Source: Acidimicrobiales bacterium mtb01
GTDB taxonomy: Bacteria > Actinomycetota > Acidimicrobiia > Acidimicrobiales > Ilumatobacteraceae
Direction: 5' to 3'
Assembly: GCA_004379135.1 (NCBI GenBank)
Contig: NBNI01000004.1
Span: 62,001-126,000, forward strand
DNA: 64,000 nt
The notes under the pieces were generated by a model that ran no database searches, was not told the origin of the DNA, and was given only the letters and a program-made list of their open reading frames with translations. This document shows positions 40,570 to 48,611 of this stretch, one piece after another. A program made the position numbers and the translations under genes. Every line of letters begins with the position of its first letter. Position 1 is the first letter of the stretch.

Positions 40570-41214
40570 CCGGGACGGTGGTTCGAGAGCCGGGGGCATA
40601 TCGATGCGCGACTGGGCGATCGCCGCGACGTCGGCCGGATCGTGCGAGACGAGCAACGCGGTGGTGCCGGAGTCCCGCAGTACACGATCGACCATGACGG
40701 CCAGTTGATCGTGCAACGACCGGTCGAGTCCGGTGAACGGTTCGTCCAGAAGGAGCACGCGCGGTGACGGAGCGAGTGCGCGGGCCAGGGCCACGCGCTT
40801 GGCTTCGCCGCCCGACAACGTGGCCACGTCCTGGTCGCGCCGATCACCAAGTTGAACTCGTTCGAGCAGTTCGTCGACGCGCTGGCCGATCCGACCGGCG
40901 TCCCAGCCGAGTACCCGCAAGCCGTATCCGATGTTGCGGGCCACGTTCATGTGCGGGAACAACTGGTTGTCCTGGAAGACGAGGCCGATCGATCGGCGAT
41001 GGGTGGGCGTGCTCGTGATGTCGGCACCGTCGACTTCCACCGCGCCGGACCGCACCGGGACGAGCCCGGCGATGGCGCGCAGCAACGTGGTCTTGCCCGA
41101 ACCCGACGGCCCGCACACGGCGAGGGTGCGGCCGGTGTCGACGTGCAGTGAGACGCCGTCGATGATGCGACGGCCGTCGAGGTCGACCACGAGCGAGCGA
41201 ACCGCGAGGCTCAA
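40567..41214 (-). CDS. Thiamine ABC transporter ATP-binding protein
   Basis: A 215-residue ABC ATPase with Walker A 'GPSGSGKTT' (about residues 30-38), Q-loop 'VFQDNQLFPHM', signature 'LSGGEAKR', Walker B 'VLLLDEPFTGLD' and the H-loop 'LVSHDPAD'. It drives the ThiP-like permease. The start is TTG 41214, overlapping the permease stop as TTGA; any longer start would be inside the permease gene. It is the last gene of thiN-thiB-thiP-ATPase, a ThiQ/ThiZ-type component. Confidence 0.9.
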   Translation of the reverse strand: MSLAVRSLVVDLDGRRIIDGVSLHVDTGRTLAVCGPSGSGKTTLLRAIAGLVPVRSGAVEVDGADITSTPTHRRSIGLVFQDNQLFPHMNVARNIGYGLRVLGWDAGRIGQRVDELLERVQLGDRRDQDVATLSGGEAKRVALARALAPSPRVLLLDEPFTGLDRSLHDQLAVMVDRVLRDSGTTALLVSHDPADVAAIAQSRIDMPPALEPPSR

Positions 41215-42737
41215 GTGCGCACCGACCGATCGACCGCGGTCACCGCGACCACGGTGAGGACGAGCAATACCGAGGCGACCGCGAAGGCGGTCATGTGAGG
41301 CAGTGATCCGGCGCGGCCGAGAAGAGTGTCGACCACGATCGGCAACGTGGTGGTGTCGCGCCGGGTGAGAAAGCTGGTGGCACCGAATTCGCCGATCGAC
41401 ATCGTGAGCGAGAACGCCGACGCGGTGGCGACGGCCGGGCGCAGGAGCGGCAGATCGATGTCGATCCATCGGCGCCAGGGCGAGGCTCCGAGCGTCGCGG
41501 CGGCTTGGGCCAGGCCGGGGGGAATCGCCTCCACCATCGGAACGACCGCGCGGACGACGAAGGGGAGGGCGACGGCCGCATGCACAAGTGGGACGAGCCA
41601 CCACTCGCCGCGCACGTCGAGGATCCCGGTGTCGTAGGTGACGATGATGCCCAGACCCACCACGACCGCCGACGCACCGAGGGGTAGCGAGGCGACGAAG
41701 TCGGCGAGACGCGACGACGACGACACGGCGGCCCGCGCGAGGGCGACACCGAGCGGCACCGCGACCGACGCGGCGAGCACCGCGAACACGAGCGAGTTGA
41801 CGATCGCGTCACCGATGTCCACCGGCACACGCAAGCCGTCGCCGCCGGTGAACAACGCGCGCCAACCCGCGGTCGACCAACCGTCGGTGGATCGGAACGA
41901 CGCGAGCACGAGTGCGGCCGGCACGGCCATGAACGCCGCGACGAGAGCCCACACGGCGACACCGACGCCGATGGGTGCGCGGCGCCGGCGAGCCGTCGTG
42001 ATGCTCGAACGCCGCGCGGCCGAACGCGACCACACGGCGAACAACACGACGATCACCAGTGTTTGAGCGACGGCGAGAACCGTCGCACCCGACACATCGG
42101 CCAGATCGACGGCGCGTCGATAGATCTCGACGTCGAGAGTCGAGCGACCCGGGCCGCCGAGCAGCCGAACGACCCCGTACGACGTCGCACACATCACGAA
42201 CACCAATCCGGCCGCACCGGCCACGGCCGGACGCAGGAGAGGCCAGACGACGGTGCGCGCGACGGTGAGCGGAGACGCACCGAGCGTGCGCGCAGCATCG
42301 AGAAGATGTTCGTCGACAGCGGTCCAGGTCGGCACGACGGTGCGCACGACGACCGACACGTTGAAGAACACGTGGGCGAGCACGATCGCCAGCACCGAGC
42401 GGTCGAATCGATCGGGAAGGGCGGCGAGAAAGGCGGCGCCCACGACCACGGTGGGCAGAACGAACGGCACCGTGAGTGCGGCCAGTGCGACACGTCGACC
42501 GGGCAGGTCGAATCGCGACAACGCCCAGGCCGGAGCCAGGCCCACCACGACGGCGGCGAGCGTGGACACCACACCTTGCCAGAGCGAGAACCACACGGCT
42601 TCGCGCACTCCGCTGCGCGACCACACCGCGGTGATGTCGGATCCGCGGAGCGAGTCGACGGCCAGGCCGACGAGCGGTACCACAACCCCCACCGCCACCA
42701 GAGCGGTGGCACCGATCCAGCGCAGCCGGGCGATCAC
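41211..42737 (-). CDS. thiP: Thiamine ABC transporter permease (fused two-domain)
   Basis: A 508-residue permease with two repeats of about six helices each, each carrying an EAA-type loop ('DAARTLGASPLTVARTVVWPLLRP' region and 'QAAATLGASPWRRWIDIDLPLLRP' region). This double-permease architecture is typical of ThiP and of iron FbpB proteins. The TPP riboswitch and ThiN upstream favour thiamine. The start is GTG 42737, overlapping the thiB stop as GTGA; the extended start at 42770 lies inside thiB. Confidence 0.9.
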   Translation of the reverse strand: MIARLRWIGATALVAVGVVVPLVGLAVDSLRGSDITAVWSRSGVREAVWFSLWQGVVSTLAAVVVGLAPAWALSRFDLPGRRVALAALTVPFVLPTVVVGAAFLAALPDRFDRSVLAIVLAHVFFNVSVVVRTVVPTWTAVDEHLLDAARTLGASPLTVARTVVWPLLRPAVAGAAGLVFVMCATSYGVVRLLGGPGRSTLDVEIYRRAVDLADVSGATVLAVAQTLVIVVLFAVWSRSAARRSSITTARRRRAPIGVGVAVWALVAAFMAVPAALVLASFRSTDGWSTAGWRALFTGGDGLRVPVDIGDAIVNSLVFAVLAASVAVPLGVALARAAVSSSSRLADFVASLPLGASAVVVGLGIIVTYDTGILDVRGEWWLVPLVHAAVALPFVVRAVVPMVEAIPPGLAQAAATLGASPWRRWIDIDLPLLRPAVATASAFSLTMSIGEFGATSFLTRRDTTTLPIVVDTLLGRAGSLPHMTAFAVASVLLVLTVVAVTAVDRSVRT

Positions 42738-43783
42738 GGAAGCGCGATCTCCGACCACGTCTCGAGCCACGCGGTGCGATTGGCGGCGATCGTCGCGGAG
42801 TCGAGAACCAACGACGACGTGACGGTGGGTGCGTGGCGGACGAACGACTCGGGCAGCGCGGTGGAGGTGTTAGCCGGATACACGAAGAGGCTCTCGGGCA
42901 GCAGCGACTGGAATTCGTCGCTCACGAGGTAGTCGACGAGGAGGCGAGCGGCGTCGGCGTGATCGGTGCCGCGGAGGACACCAGCGAACTCGATCTGTCG
43001 GAAGCACGTGGACGTCATCACACCGGTGGGCGCGGCGGTGTCGGCGGGCAGAGGCGGATCGGCGAACAGCACCTCGGCCGGCGGGCTCGACGCGTAACTC
43101 AGCACGAGCGGACGGTCGCCGCCGTATCGACTGAACGCGGTGTAGTAGGCGTCGCTCCAACCGTCGACCACCAGTACGTCGTTGGCAACCAGGCGCGACC
43201 AGTAGTCGGGCCACGCTTCGTCGAATTGCACGATGGTGGCGAGGAGGAAGGCCAGGCCCGGCGACGACGATGTCGCACTCGGCACCACGAGCAGTCCCGC
43301 GTAGGCCGGATCGGCGAGATCGTCGAACGAGGTGGGTGCCGGCAACCCGAGCGCGTCGAGCGCCGCGATGTCGTAGTTGACGCAAACGTCGCCATAATCG
43401 ACTGGGGTGACGGTGTCGGCGCCGGCCGCGACGAGCGACGGCTCCAGCGGATGCGCGTTCGAGACGTAGGGGTCGAACACCTCGGCTTCGACTGCGCGCG
43501 ACAACAACGTGTTGTCGACCCCCCACAGCACGTCACCTTCGGGATTGCCGGCGGTGAGCGCGGCCTTGGCCACGAGTTCGCCGGCGTCGCCGCCGACCGC
43601 CACCTCGACCTCGATGCCGGTGGCCGCGGTGAACGCGTCGAAGGCACCATCGGGCGGAGTGAACGAGTCGTACGCCACCAGGACGAGACGCTCGGGCTTG
43701 GACGACGAGTCGTCGCCGCACGCGACGAGCGTGGCGAGCACCACTCCCACGGTGACGACCAACGGAATGCGTGAGTGCCTCAT
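42734..43783 (-). CDS. thiB: Thiamine-binding lipoprotein of an ABC importer
   Basis: A 349-residue substrate-binding protein. A lipoprotein signal peptide ends in 'LVACGDD' with Cys22. The rest has the ThiB-type layout: 'LVLVAYDSFTPPDGAFDAFTAATGIEVEV', 'NPEGDVLWGVDNTLLSRA', 'VDYGDVCVNYD' and 'PADTAAPTGVMTSTCFRQIEF'. It captures thiamine or a phosphate ester outside the membrane. The ATG at 43783 overlaps the thiN stop. It is under the TPP riboswitch together with thiN. Confidence 0.9.
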   Translation of the reverse strand: MRHSRIPLVVTVGVVLATLVACGDDSSSKPERLVLVAYDSFTPPDGAFDAFTAATGIEVEVAVGGDAGELVAKAALTAGNPEGDVLWGVDNTLLSRAVEAEVFDPYVSNAHPLEPSLVAAGADTVTPVDYGDVCVNYDIAALDALGLPAPTSFDDLADPAYAGLLVVPSATSSSPGLAFLLATIVQFDEAWPDYWSRLVANDVLVVDGWSDAYYTAFSRYGGDRPLVLSYASSPPAEVLFADPPLPADTAAPTGVMTSTCFRQIEFAGVLRGTDHADAARLLVDYLVSDEFQSLLPESLFVYPANTSTALPESFVRHAPTVTSSLVLDSATIAANRTAWLETWSEIALP

Positions 43784-44430
43784 GCGGTTCCTTTCGGCAG
43801 GACGACGCCGACGCAACCCGACGCGACCGACACGTTCACGGTCTCCGCGACGGCGACGTTGCTCACGCCGCGCGCGCGACTTCCTTCGAGTGATGCGTTT
43901 TCAAGGGTCCAACGCAGCCCGGTGGTGGTCACGCCGTGGGCCGAGCCGGCCAGTGGAACGAGGCTCACCGTTCGTCCGACTTCGGTGGTGAACCGCACCT
44001 GTCGACCGCCGTGCACGATATGCATGCGATCGTCGCCGACCCACGCGGTGAGACGTTCGAGACGGCCGAGGTCGGGTGCGGCCAGGGCGGCCAGGACACC
44101 GAGCACGTGATCGAATCGGTCGCCGCCGCCCCACAGAACCGTGAGAGACGTGGCGCCGTCGGCGAGCGCGTGGGCGAGAGCGAGTTCGGTGTCGGTGAAG
44201 TCCTTGTCGGGGTGGGCCTCCACGATTCGCGACCCGTGGGCGCGCGCCCTGTCGACGTCGGCGATCGAATCCATGTCGCCGATCACGACGTGCGGAACGA
44301 GGTCGAGACCCAGCGCATGGTCGAAACCCGAGTCGGCGCAGATGATGACGTCGACGGGTTCGATGCCGTCGAGGGCGTGGCGACGCGGAGCGTCACCGCC
44401 GATGACGAGAAGTGCGTGTCGTTGGTCCAT
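43780..44430 (-). CDS. thiN: Thiamine pyrophosphokinase
   Basis: A 216-residue enzyme that converts imported thiamine directly to TPP. 'CADSGFDHALGLDLVPHVVIGDMDSI' provides the substrate and magnesium residues, 'HPDKDFTDTELAL' is the second motif, and the beta-sandwich C-terminal half contains 'TTTGLRWTLENASL'. It is the first gene of the thiamine salvage operon. The ribosome-binding site GGAGGG, about seven bases before the ATG, is part of the 3' strand of the TPP riboswitch, so translation should fall when TPP is bound. Confidence 0.95.
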   Translation of the reverse strand: MDQRHALLVIGGDAPRRHALDGIEPVDVIICADSGFDHALGLDLVPHVVIGDMDSIADVDRARAHGSRIVEAHPDKDFTDTELALAHALADGATSLTVLWGGGDRFDHVLGVLAALAAPDLGRLERLTAWVGDDRMHIVHGGRQVRFTTEVGRTVSLVPLAGSAHGVTTTGLRWTLENASLEGSRARGVSNVAVAETVNVSVASGCVGVVLPKGTA

Positions 44431-44436
44431 CCGATT

Positions 44437-44520
44437 CCCTCCGCTGGAATTACCCAGATCAGGTTCTCGGGTCGGTGGCGGCGACCACCCTCTCAGCCCG
44501 CCGATCCAGCGAGCTCCCCG
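44437..44520 (-). ncRNA. TPP riboswitch (THI element)
   Basis: On the minus strand, 'GGGGAGCTCGCTGG', 'GGGCTGAGAGGGTGG', a GC-rich P3 hairpin, 'GAACCTGATCTGGGTAATTC' and 'CCAGCGGAGGGA' match the TPP riboswitch consensus closely. The terminal GGAGGGA doubles as the Shine-Dalgarno of thiN, pointing to translational control. Confidence 0.96.
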
Positions 44521-44529
44521 TCGAAGCCG

Positions 44530-44535
44530 ACCCTA
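44530..44535 (-). promoter_or_regulatory. Predicted -10 element of the TPP riboswitch transcript
   Basis: TAGGGT on the minus strand would start RNA near 44523, a few bases before the first helix of the riboswitch. Confidence 0.5.
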
Positions 44536-44618
44536 CCCAACGCTCGGGCCGAACGTGCGACCAGGACGACCGACTAGAACAAACGTGTCGAAGTGCTCGC
44601 GAGGGGATCGGGGGAGAC

Positions 44619-45407
44619 ATGCCAGGTCGAACGTCAGGTGAATTGTCGGGTCGGGTGGCGCTCGTGACGGGCGGTGGTCGGGGAATCGGCCGCGGCATCA
44701 GCGAACTGCTCGCCGCCCATGGTGCGAGTGTCGCCGTGAACTATCGACGCGATCGCGAGGCGGCCGACGAAACCGTGGCAGCCATCGCCGCCACCGGCGG
44801 GATCGCCCGCGCCTACGAAGGTTCGGTGGACGACCCCGATGCGGTGGCCGCCATGGTCGACCGTGTGGTGTCCGACTTCGGCTTCGTCGACATCCTGGTG
44901 TGCAACGCCGGTATCGCATCGCGCGGTCGTGCGGTGGCCGACACCGAACCGGGCGAACTCGCGTCGGTGATCGCCACGCACGCGCTCGGTCCGCATCACC
45001 TGTCGCGTTGCGTGCTGCCGTCGATGCGAACGCGTGGGCGTGGCGACATCGTGATGATTTCGTCGGTGGCCACGTCGCACATGTCGGCCAACGGTGCGCC
45101 GTACAACATGGGCAAGGCCGCGATGGAAGCGCTCGCGTCCACGTTGGCGAAGGAGGAGCGGCCCTTCGGTATCCACGTCAACGTGGTGGCCCCCGGCTTG
45201 GTGGAGACCGACATGGGCGTGCGTCTGGCTCGCGCGATGACCGGCCAGCGCGACCTGGCCGATCTGCGGAGTCTCGACGCGACGTCACCGTTCGGCCGGG
45301 TGTGCCAGCCGCTCGACGTGGCCAACGTGGTGCTGTGGCTCTGCGGCGAGGGCGCGTCGTACGTGACCGGCCAGCGCATCGAGTGTGACGGAGGCGGTCC
45401 TCGTTGA
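44619..45407 (+). CDS. Short-chain dehydrogenase/reductase (FabG-like)
   Basis: A 262-residue classical SDR. The cofactor loop is 'ALVTGGGRGIGRGISELL' (about residues 13-30), the NNAG-equivalent is 'LVCNAGIAS', and the catalytic serine and Tyr-x3-Lys are in 'ISSVATSHMSANGAPYNMGKAAM'. The C-terminal 'GASYVTGQRIECDGG' is standard. The substrate is not predictable. The ATG at 44619 has a GGGGAG site; an in-frame extension to 44412 passes through the TPP riboswitch region and is rejected. It is a single gene, followed by nfuA with its own promoter. Confidence 0.9.
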   Translation: MPGRTSGELSGRVALVTGGGRGIGRGISELLAAHGASVAVNYRRDREAADETVAAIAATGGIARAYEGSVDDPDAVAAMVDRVVSDFGFVDILVCNAGIASRGRAVADTEPGELASVIATHALGPHHLSRCVLPSMRTRGRGDIVMISSVATSHMSANGAPYNMGKAAMEALASTLAKEERPFGIHVNVVAPGLVETDMGVRLARAMTGQRDLADLRSLDATSPFGRVCQPLDVANVVLWLCGEGASYVTGQRIECDGGGPR

Positions 45408-45433
45408 CCCGAAAGGCCCGCCGAATCGAGCGG

Positions 45434-45439
45434 TAGCCT
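45434..45439 (+). promoter_or_regulatory. Predicted -10 element of nfuA (leaderless)
   Basis: TAGCCT is followed by six bases and the GTG at 45446. Confidence 0.6.
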
Positions 45440-45445
45440 GACCTC

Positions 45446-46084
45446 GTGAGTCCCACTCAGAGCCCCCTCGCTTCGTCGGCACCGGTTTCCGAGCCGATCA
45501 TCGAGATCACTTCGGCAGCCCACGCCGAACTCATCAAGTTGCGCGACGCGGAAGAAGACGCCGCTTCGCTCGGTCTGCGCCTCGAGATCGTCAGCGGCCC
45601 GGGCGAAGAGTTCAAGTACGACCTGTCGCTCGACGAGTTCCGCAAGGCGGCGTTCAGCGACGAGGTGCGAACCCACGACGGCTTGAAGGTCATCGTCCCG
45701 GCCAAGGACGTCGAGCTCCTGCAGGGAGCGGTCCTCGATTTCACCTCGTCGGGTGGCCTCGTCATCCGCAACCCCAATCGTCCGCAGGCTCCGGTGGTCG
45801 AAGGTCTCGTGAAGGACGACGAACTGTCGGCCGAGATCGAGTCGGTCATCGCCGTCGACGTGAACCCGGCCCTGGCCGCACACGGTGGCTTCGTCACCTA
45901 CGTGGGCCATGACGGCGAAGGCACCGCGTTCCTCACGATGGGCGGCGGCTGCCACGGTTGCTCCATGAGCCGCATGACCATGCTCGAAGGAGTCCAGACC
46001 ACGGTGGTCGAGAAGATTCCGGCCATCGCCCGCGTTCGCGATCTCACCGACCACACGTCGGGCGAGAATCCGTACTACCGCTGA
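45446..46084 (+). CDS. nfuA: Fe-S cluster carrier NfuA
   Basis: A 212-residue protein. Residues about 18-115 form an A-type (HesB/IscA-like) domain without the cluster cysteines, and residues about 125-200 form a NifU-like domain with Cys-x2-Cys in 'MGGGCHGCSMSRMTMLEG'. This is the E. coli NfuA layout: it receives 4Fe-4S clusters and passes them to apo-enzymes. Many Fe-S proteins in this window (APS reductase, sulfite reductase, MoaA) are possible clients. GTG is chosen from the -10 spacing. It ends 18 bases from a convergent gene. Confidence 0.93.
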   Translation: MSPTQSPLASSAPVSEPIIEITSAAHAELIKLRDAEEDAASLGLRLEIVSGPGEEFKYDLSLDEFRKAAFSDEVRTHDGLKVIVPAKDVELLQGAVLDFTSSGGLVIRNPNRPQAPVVEGLVKDDELSAEIESVIAVDVNPALAAHGGFVTYVGHDGEGTAFLTMGGGCHGCSMSRMTMLEGVQTTVVEKIPAIARVRDLTDHTSGENPYYR

Positions 46085-46102
46085 TCGCCCGCCGACGCGG
46101 CG

Positions 46103-47821
46103 TCAGTTCTGCGGACCGCGCACCAGACGGCCCGGCAGTTCGCCGGTGAACTCGTCGTTGTCGATCGTCTGCACTCCGTTCACGAAGGTTGCCACGTAGC
46201 CGCGCCCGTGCTGCACGAGACGACGCGCACCCGACGGCAGATCGAAGGCCATGCGCGGCACCTCGAAGCCGAGTGATTCGTAGTCGATGATGTTGACGTC
46301 GGCGCGCAGGCCCGGAGCGATGAGGCCGCGGTCGCGCAGACCGTAGAACTCGGCGGTCTGGCGGGTCTGGCGATGCACGACGTGCTCGAGCGGAAGTTTC
46401 GGGCCGCGCGAACGATCGCGCGTCCAGTGGGTGAGCATGAAGGTGGGCATTCCGCCGTCGCAGATCGCACCGCAGTGGGCTCCGGCATCGGAGAGGCCCA
46501 TGCGCGTGTGCGGATGCAGATGCGCCTCGTAGGTCATCGAGAGATCACCGTACGAGTAGTTGAAGAACGGCGCGTAGATCATTCCGTTGCCGTCGTCGGA
46601 GGTGAGTTGATCGAGGATGATCTCCTGCGTCGGGCGTCCGGTGCGGGCCGCGATTCCGGCGACGGAATCCTCGCGCTTCGGCTCGTAATCGATGTCGGCG
46701 CCGTTCACGAGCCACATGCCGTCGGCCTTCTCGAGCACGAGTTTGGCGAACAGGCCGCCATCGGCCGGCATGTCGTGGACGATGCGGCGCCGGCGTTCGG
46801 GGTCGGCGAGCGCGGCCAGTCGCTCGGGCATGGGAAGGTGCTGCACCTCGGCGTAGGCGGGGTGGAAGAGCAAGGGGTGAACGCTGCCGTGCAGGCAGTA
46901 CATGATGCCGATCGAGCGTCCGGCCACCTGCGTGTAGATGGGAATGCCATCGGCGTGGGCCTCGTGCAGGAGTCGAAGCACCTCGCGCCACAGAGCGGGC
47001 GACTGATCGGTTTGGCTCAGGTTCACGCTGATCGGCCGGCCGGTGCGTCGCACGAGTTCGCGCATCCACTCCCATTCCTCGAACGGAACGCGGATGTGCT
47101 CGGGCGAGAACTGGAAGTTGCCGTGGCCGACCCGGGCCATCGCATCGGCGATCGCGAACAACTCATCCGAGGCGACCATGGTGCCGGGCACGAGTTCGCC
47201 GCTCTTCGACTTGTGCAGCGGTGTCCGGCTGGTGGAGAAGCCGAGGGCGCCGGCGCGCAGCGCGTCCTCCACGAGGCGGGCCATACGCATCGAGTCGTCG
47301 ACGGTGGCCGGCTCGTTGTCGGCGCCGCGTTGGCCCATCACGTAGGCGCGCAGCGGTCCGTGGGCGATCTGCGTGCCGATGTCGAGCACGTACTCGCGAC
47401 CGCCCACGACGTCGAGGTATTCGCCGAAGGTTTCCCATTGCCAGTCGATGCCGTCGCTCATGGCCGAGCCGGGAATGTCCTCGACGCCTTCCATGAGTTC
47501 GATCAACCACTGATGCCGATCGGGGTGAGCCGGGGCGAAGCCCACACCGCAATTGCCCATCACGGCGGTGGTGACACCGTGCCACGAACTCGGCGTGAGC
47601 CACGGATCCCACGACACCTGCGCGTCGTAGTGCGTGTGCACGTCGACGAAGCCTGGTGTGACGAGGCGGCCGGCGGCATCGATGGTTCGCGTGGCGCAAC
47701 TCGCAACGCCCGGTTCGGTCACTTCGGCGATGCGACCGCCGTCGATCGTGATGTCGGCCATGCGCGCGGGCGCGCCGGAGCCGTCGACGAGATGTGCGTT
47801 GGTGATCGCGAGGTCGGCCAT
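46103..47821 (-). CDS. Amidohydrolase, N-acyl-D-amino-acid deacylase family
   Basis: A 572-residue amidohydrolase. 'DLAITNAHLVDGSGAPARMADITIDGGRI' is the beta-sandwich N-terminus, 'PGFVDVHTHYDAQVSWDPWL' gives the metal-binding HTHxD-type site, 'HEAHADGIPIYTQVAGRS' follows, and the C-terminal 'GLSDAGAHCGAICDGGMPTFML' carries a later catalytic Asp. The family includes D-aminoacylases and other deacylases; the substrate is unknown. The ATG at 47821 lies 13 bases after the hisN-like stop, so it is probably the third gene of dxs-hisN-amidohydrolase. TAGCGT ten bases upstream could be a secondary promoter. Confidence 0.88.
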   Translation of the reverse strand: MADLAITNAHLVDGSGAPARMADITIDGGRIAEVTEPGVASCATRTIDAAGRLVTPGFVDVHTHYDAQVSWDPWLTPSSWHGVTTAVMGNCGVGFAPAHPDRHQWLIELMEGVEDIPGSAMSDGIDWQWETFGEYLDVVGGREYVLDIGTQIAHGPLRAYVMGQRGADNEPATVDDSMRMARLVEDALRAGALGFSTSRTPLHKSKSGELVPGTMVASDELFAIADAMARVGHGNFQFSPEHIRVPFEEWEWMRELVRRTGRPISVNLSQTDQSPALWREVLRLLHEAHADGIPIYTQVAGRSIGIMYCLHGSVHPLLFHPAYAEVQHLPMPERLAALADPERRRRIVHDMPADGGLFAKLVLEKADGMWLVNGADIDYEPKREDSVAGIAARTGRPTQEIILDQLTSDDGNGMIYAPFFNYSYGDLSMTYEAHLHPHTRMGLSDAGAHCGAICDGGMPTFMLTHWTRDRSRGPKLPLEHVVHRQTRQTAEFYGLRDRGLIAPGLRADVNIIDYESLGFEVPRMAFDLPSGARRLVQHGRGYVATFVNGVQTIDNDEFTGELPGRLVRGPQN

Positions 47822-47834
47822 GCAGGACCGGACG

Positions 47835-48611
47835 CTAACAGAGGCGCGAAATGACCTCGTCGTGGAGTCGGCCGTTGGTGGAGACCGCCGAGTCGTTCTC
47901 GAACGTGCGGACTCCGGTGCGGTCGGTGAGTCGCCCACCGGCCGCTTCGACCACTGCTTGCACGGCGGCGATGTCGTACGGCGCGAGGCCGATGGCGTCG
48001 ATGGCGACGTCGATCGCCCCCTCGGCGACGAGCATGTGCTGCCAGAAGTCGCCGTATCCGCGGGCGCGGTACGACTGCTGCTGCAATTCGACCAGACGCG
48101 ACGTGAGACCGAGTCGATCCCAGCCGGCGTTGAACGTGATGCTCACTTGCGCGTCGGCGATGCTCGACGTGTCGGCCACGCGGATCGGGTGTCCGTTGGC
48201 GAACGCGCCCTCATCGGAGCTGGCCCACCAGCGGCGACCGAGAGCCGGTGCCGACACGACGCCCACCACCGGACCGCGATCGACGTGCGTGAGCGCGATG
48301 AGAGTGGCCCACACCGGAACGCCGCGCACGAAGTTCGACGTCCCGTCGATCGGGTCGATGACCCAACGCCATGGCGACGCGGACGAGCCGCTTGTGCCGT
48401 GCTCCTCGCCGAACACCGCGTGATCGGGACGATCGGCGACGAGACGTTCGACGATCGAGGCCTCGGTGTCGCGGTCGATCTCGGTGACCTCCGACTTGTC
48501 GGCCTTGCGCGACACCGAGAACGCCCGGGCCTCGAAGGCCGGGAGGGTGATCGCGTCGGCGAGATCGGCCAGGGCGAGACCGAGGCTCAGCTCGCCCGCG
48601 AGTCCGCTCAT
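47835..48611 (-). CDS. hisN: Inositol monophosphatase-family phosphatase (histidinol-phosphatase HisN or inositol-phosphatase)
   Basis: A 258-residue magnesium/lithium-type phosphatase. Metal motifs are 'VFGEEHGTSG' (about residue 68), 'WVIDPIDGTSNFVRGVPVW' (about 86-104) and 'GLAPYDIAAVQAVVEAAGG' near 210. The sequence resembles actinobacterial HisN, but inositol-1-phosphatase activity is equally possible and would link to ino1 in this window. The ATG at 48611 overlaps the dxs stop (ATGA). Longer upstream frames run through dxs and are rejected. Confidence 0.82.
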   Translation of the reverse strand: MSGLAGELSLGLALADLADAITLPAFEARAFSVSRKADKSEVTEIDRDTEASIVERLVADRPDHAVFGEEHGTSGSSASPWRWVIDPIDGTSNFVRGVPVWATLIALTHVDRGPVVGVVSAPALGRRWWASSDEGAFANGHPIRVADTSSIADAQVSITFNAGWDRLGLTSRLVELQQQSYRARGYGDFWQHMLVAEGAIDVAIDAIGLAPYDIAAVQAVVEAAGGRLTDRTGVRTFENDSAVSTNGRLHDEVISRLC

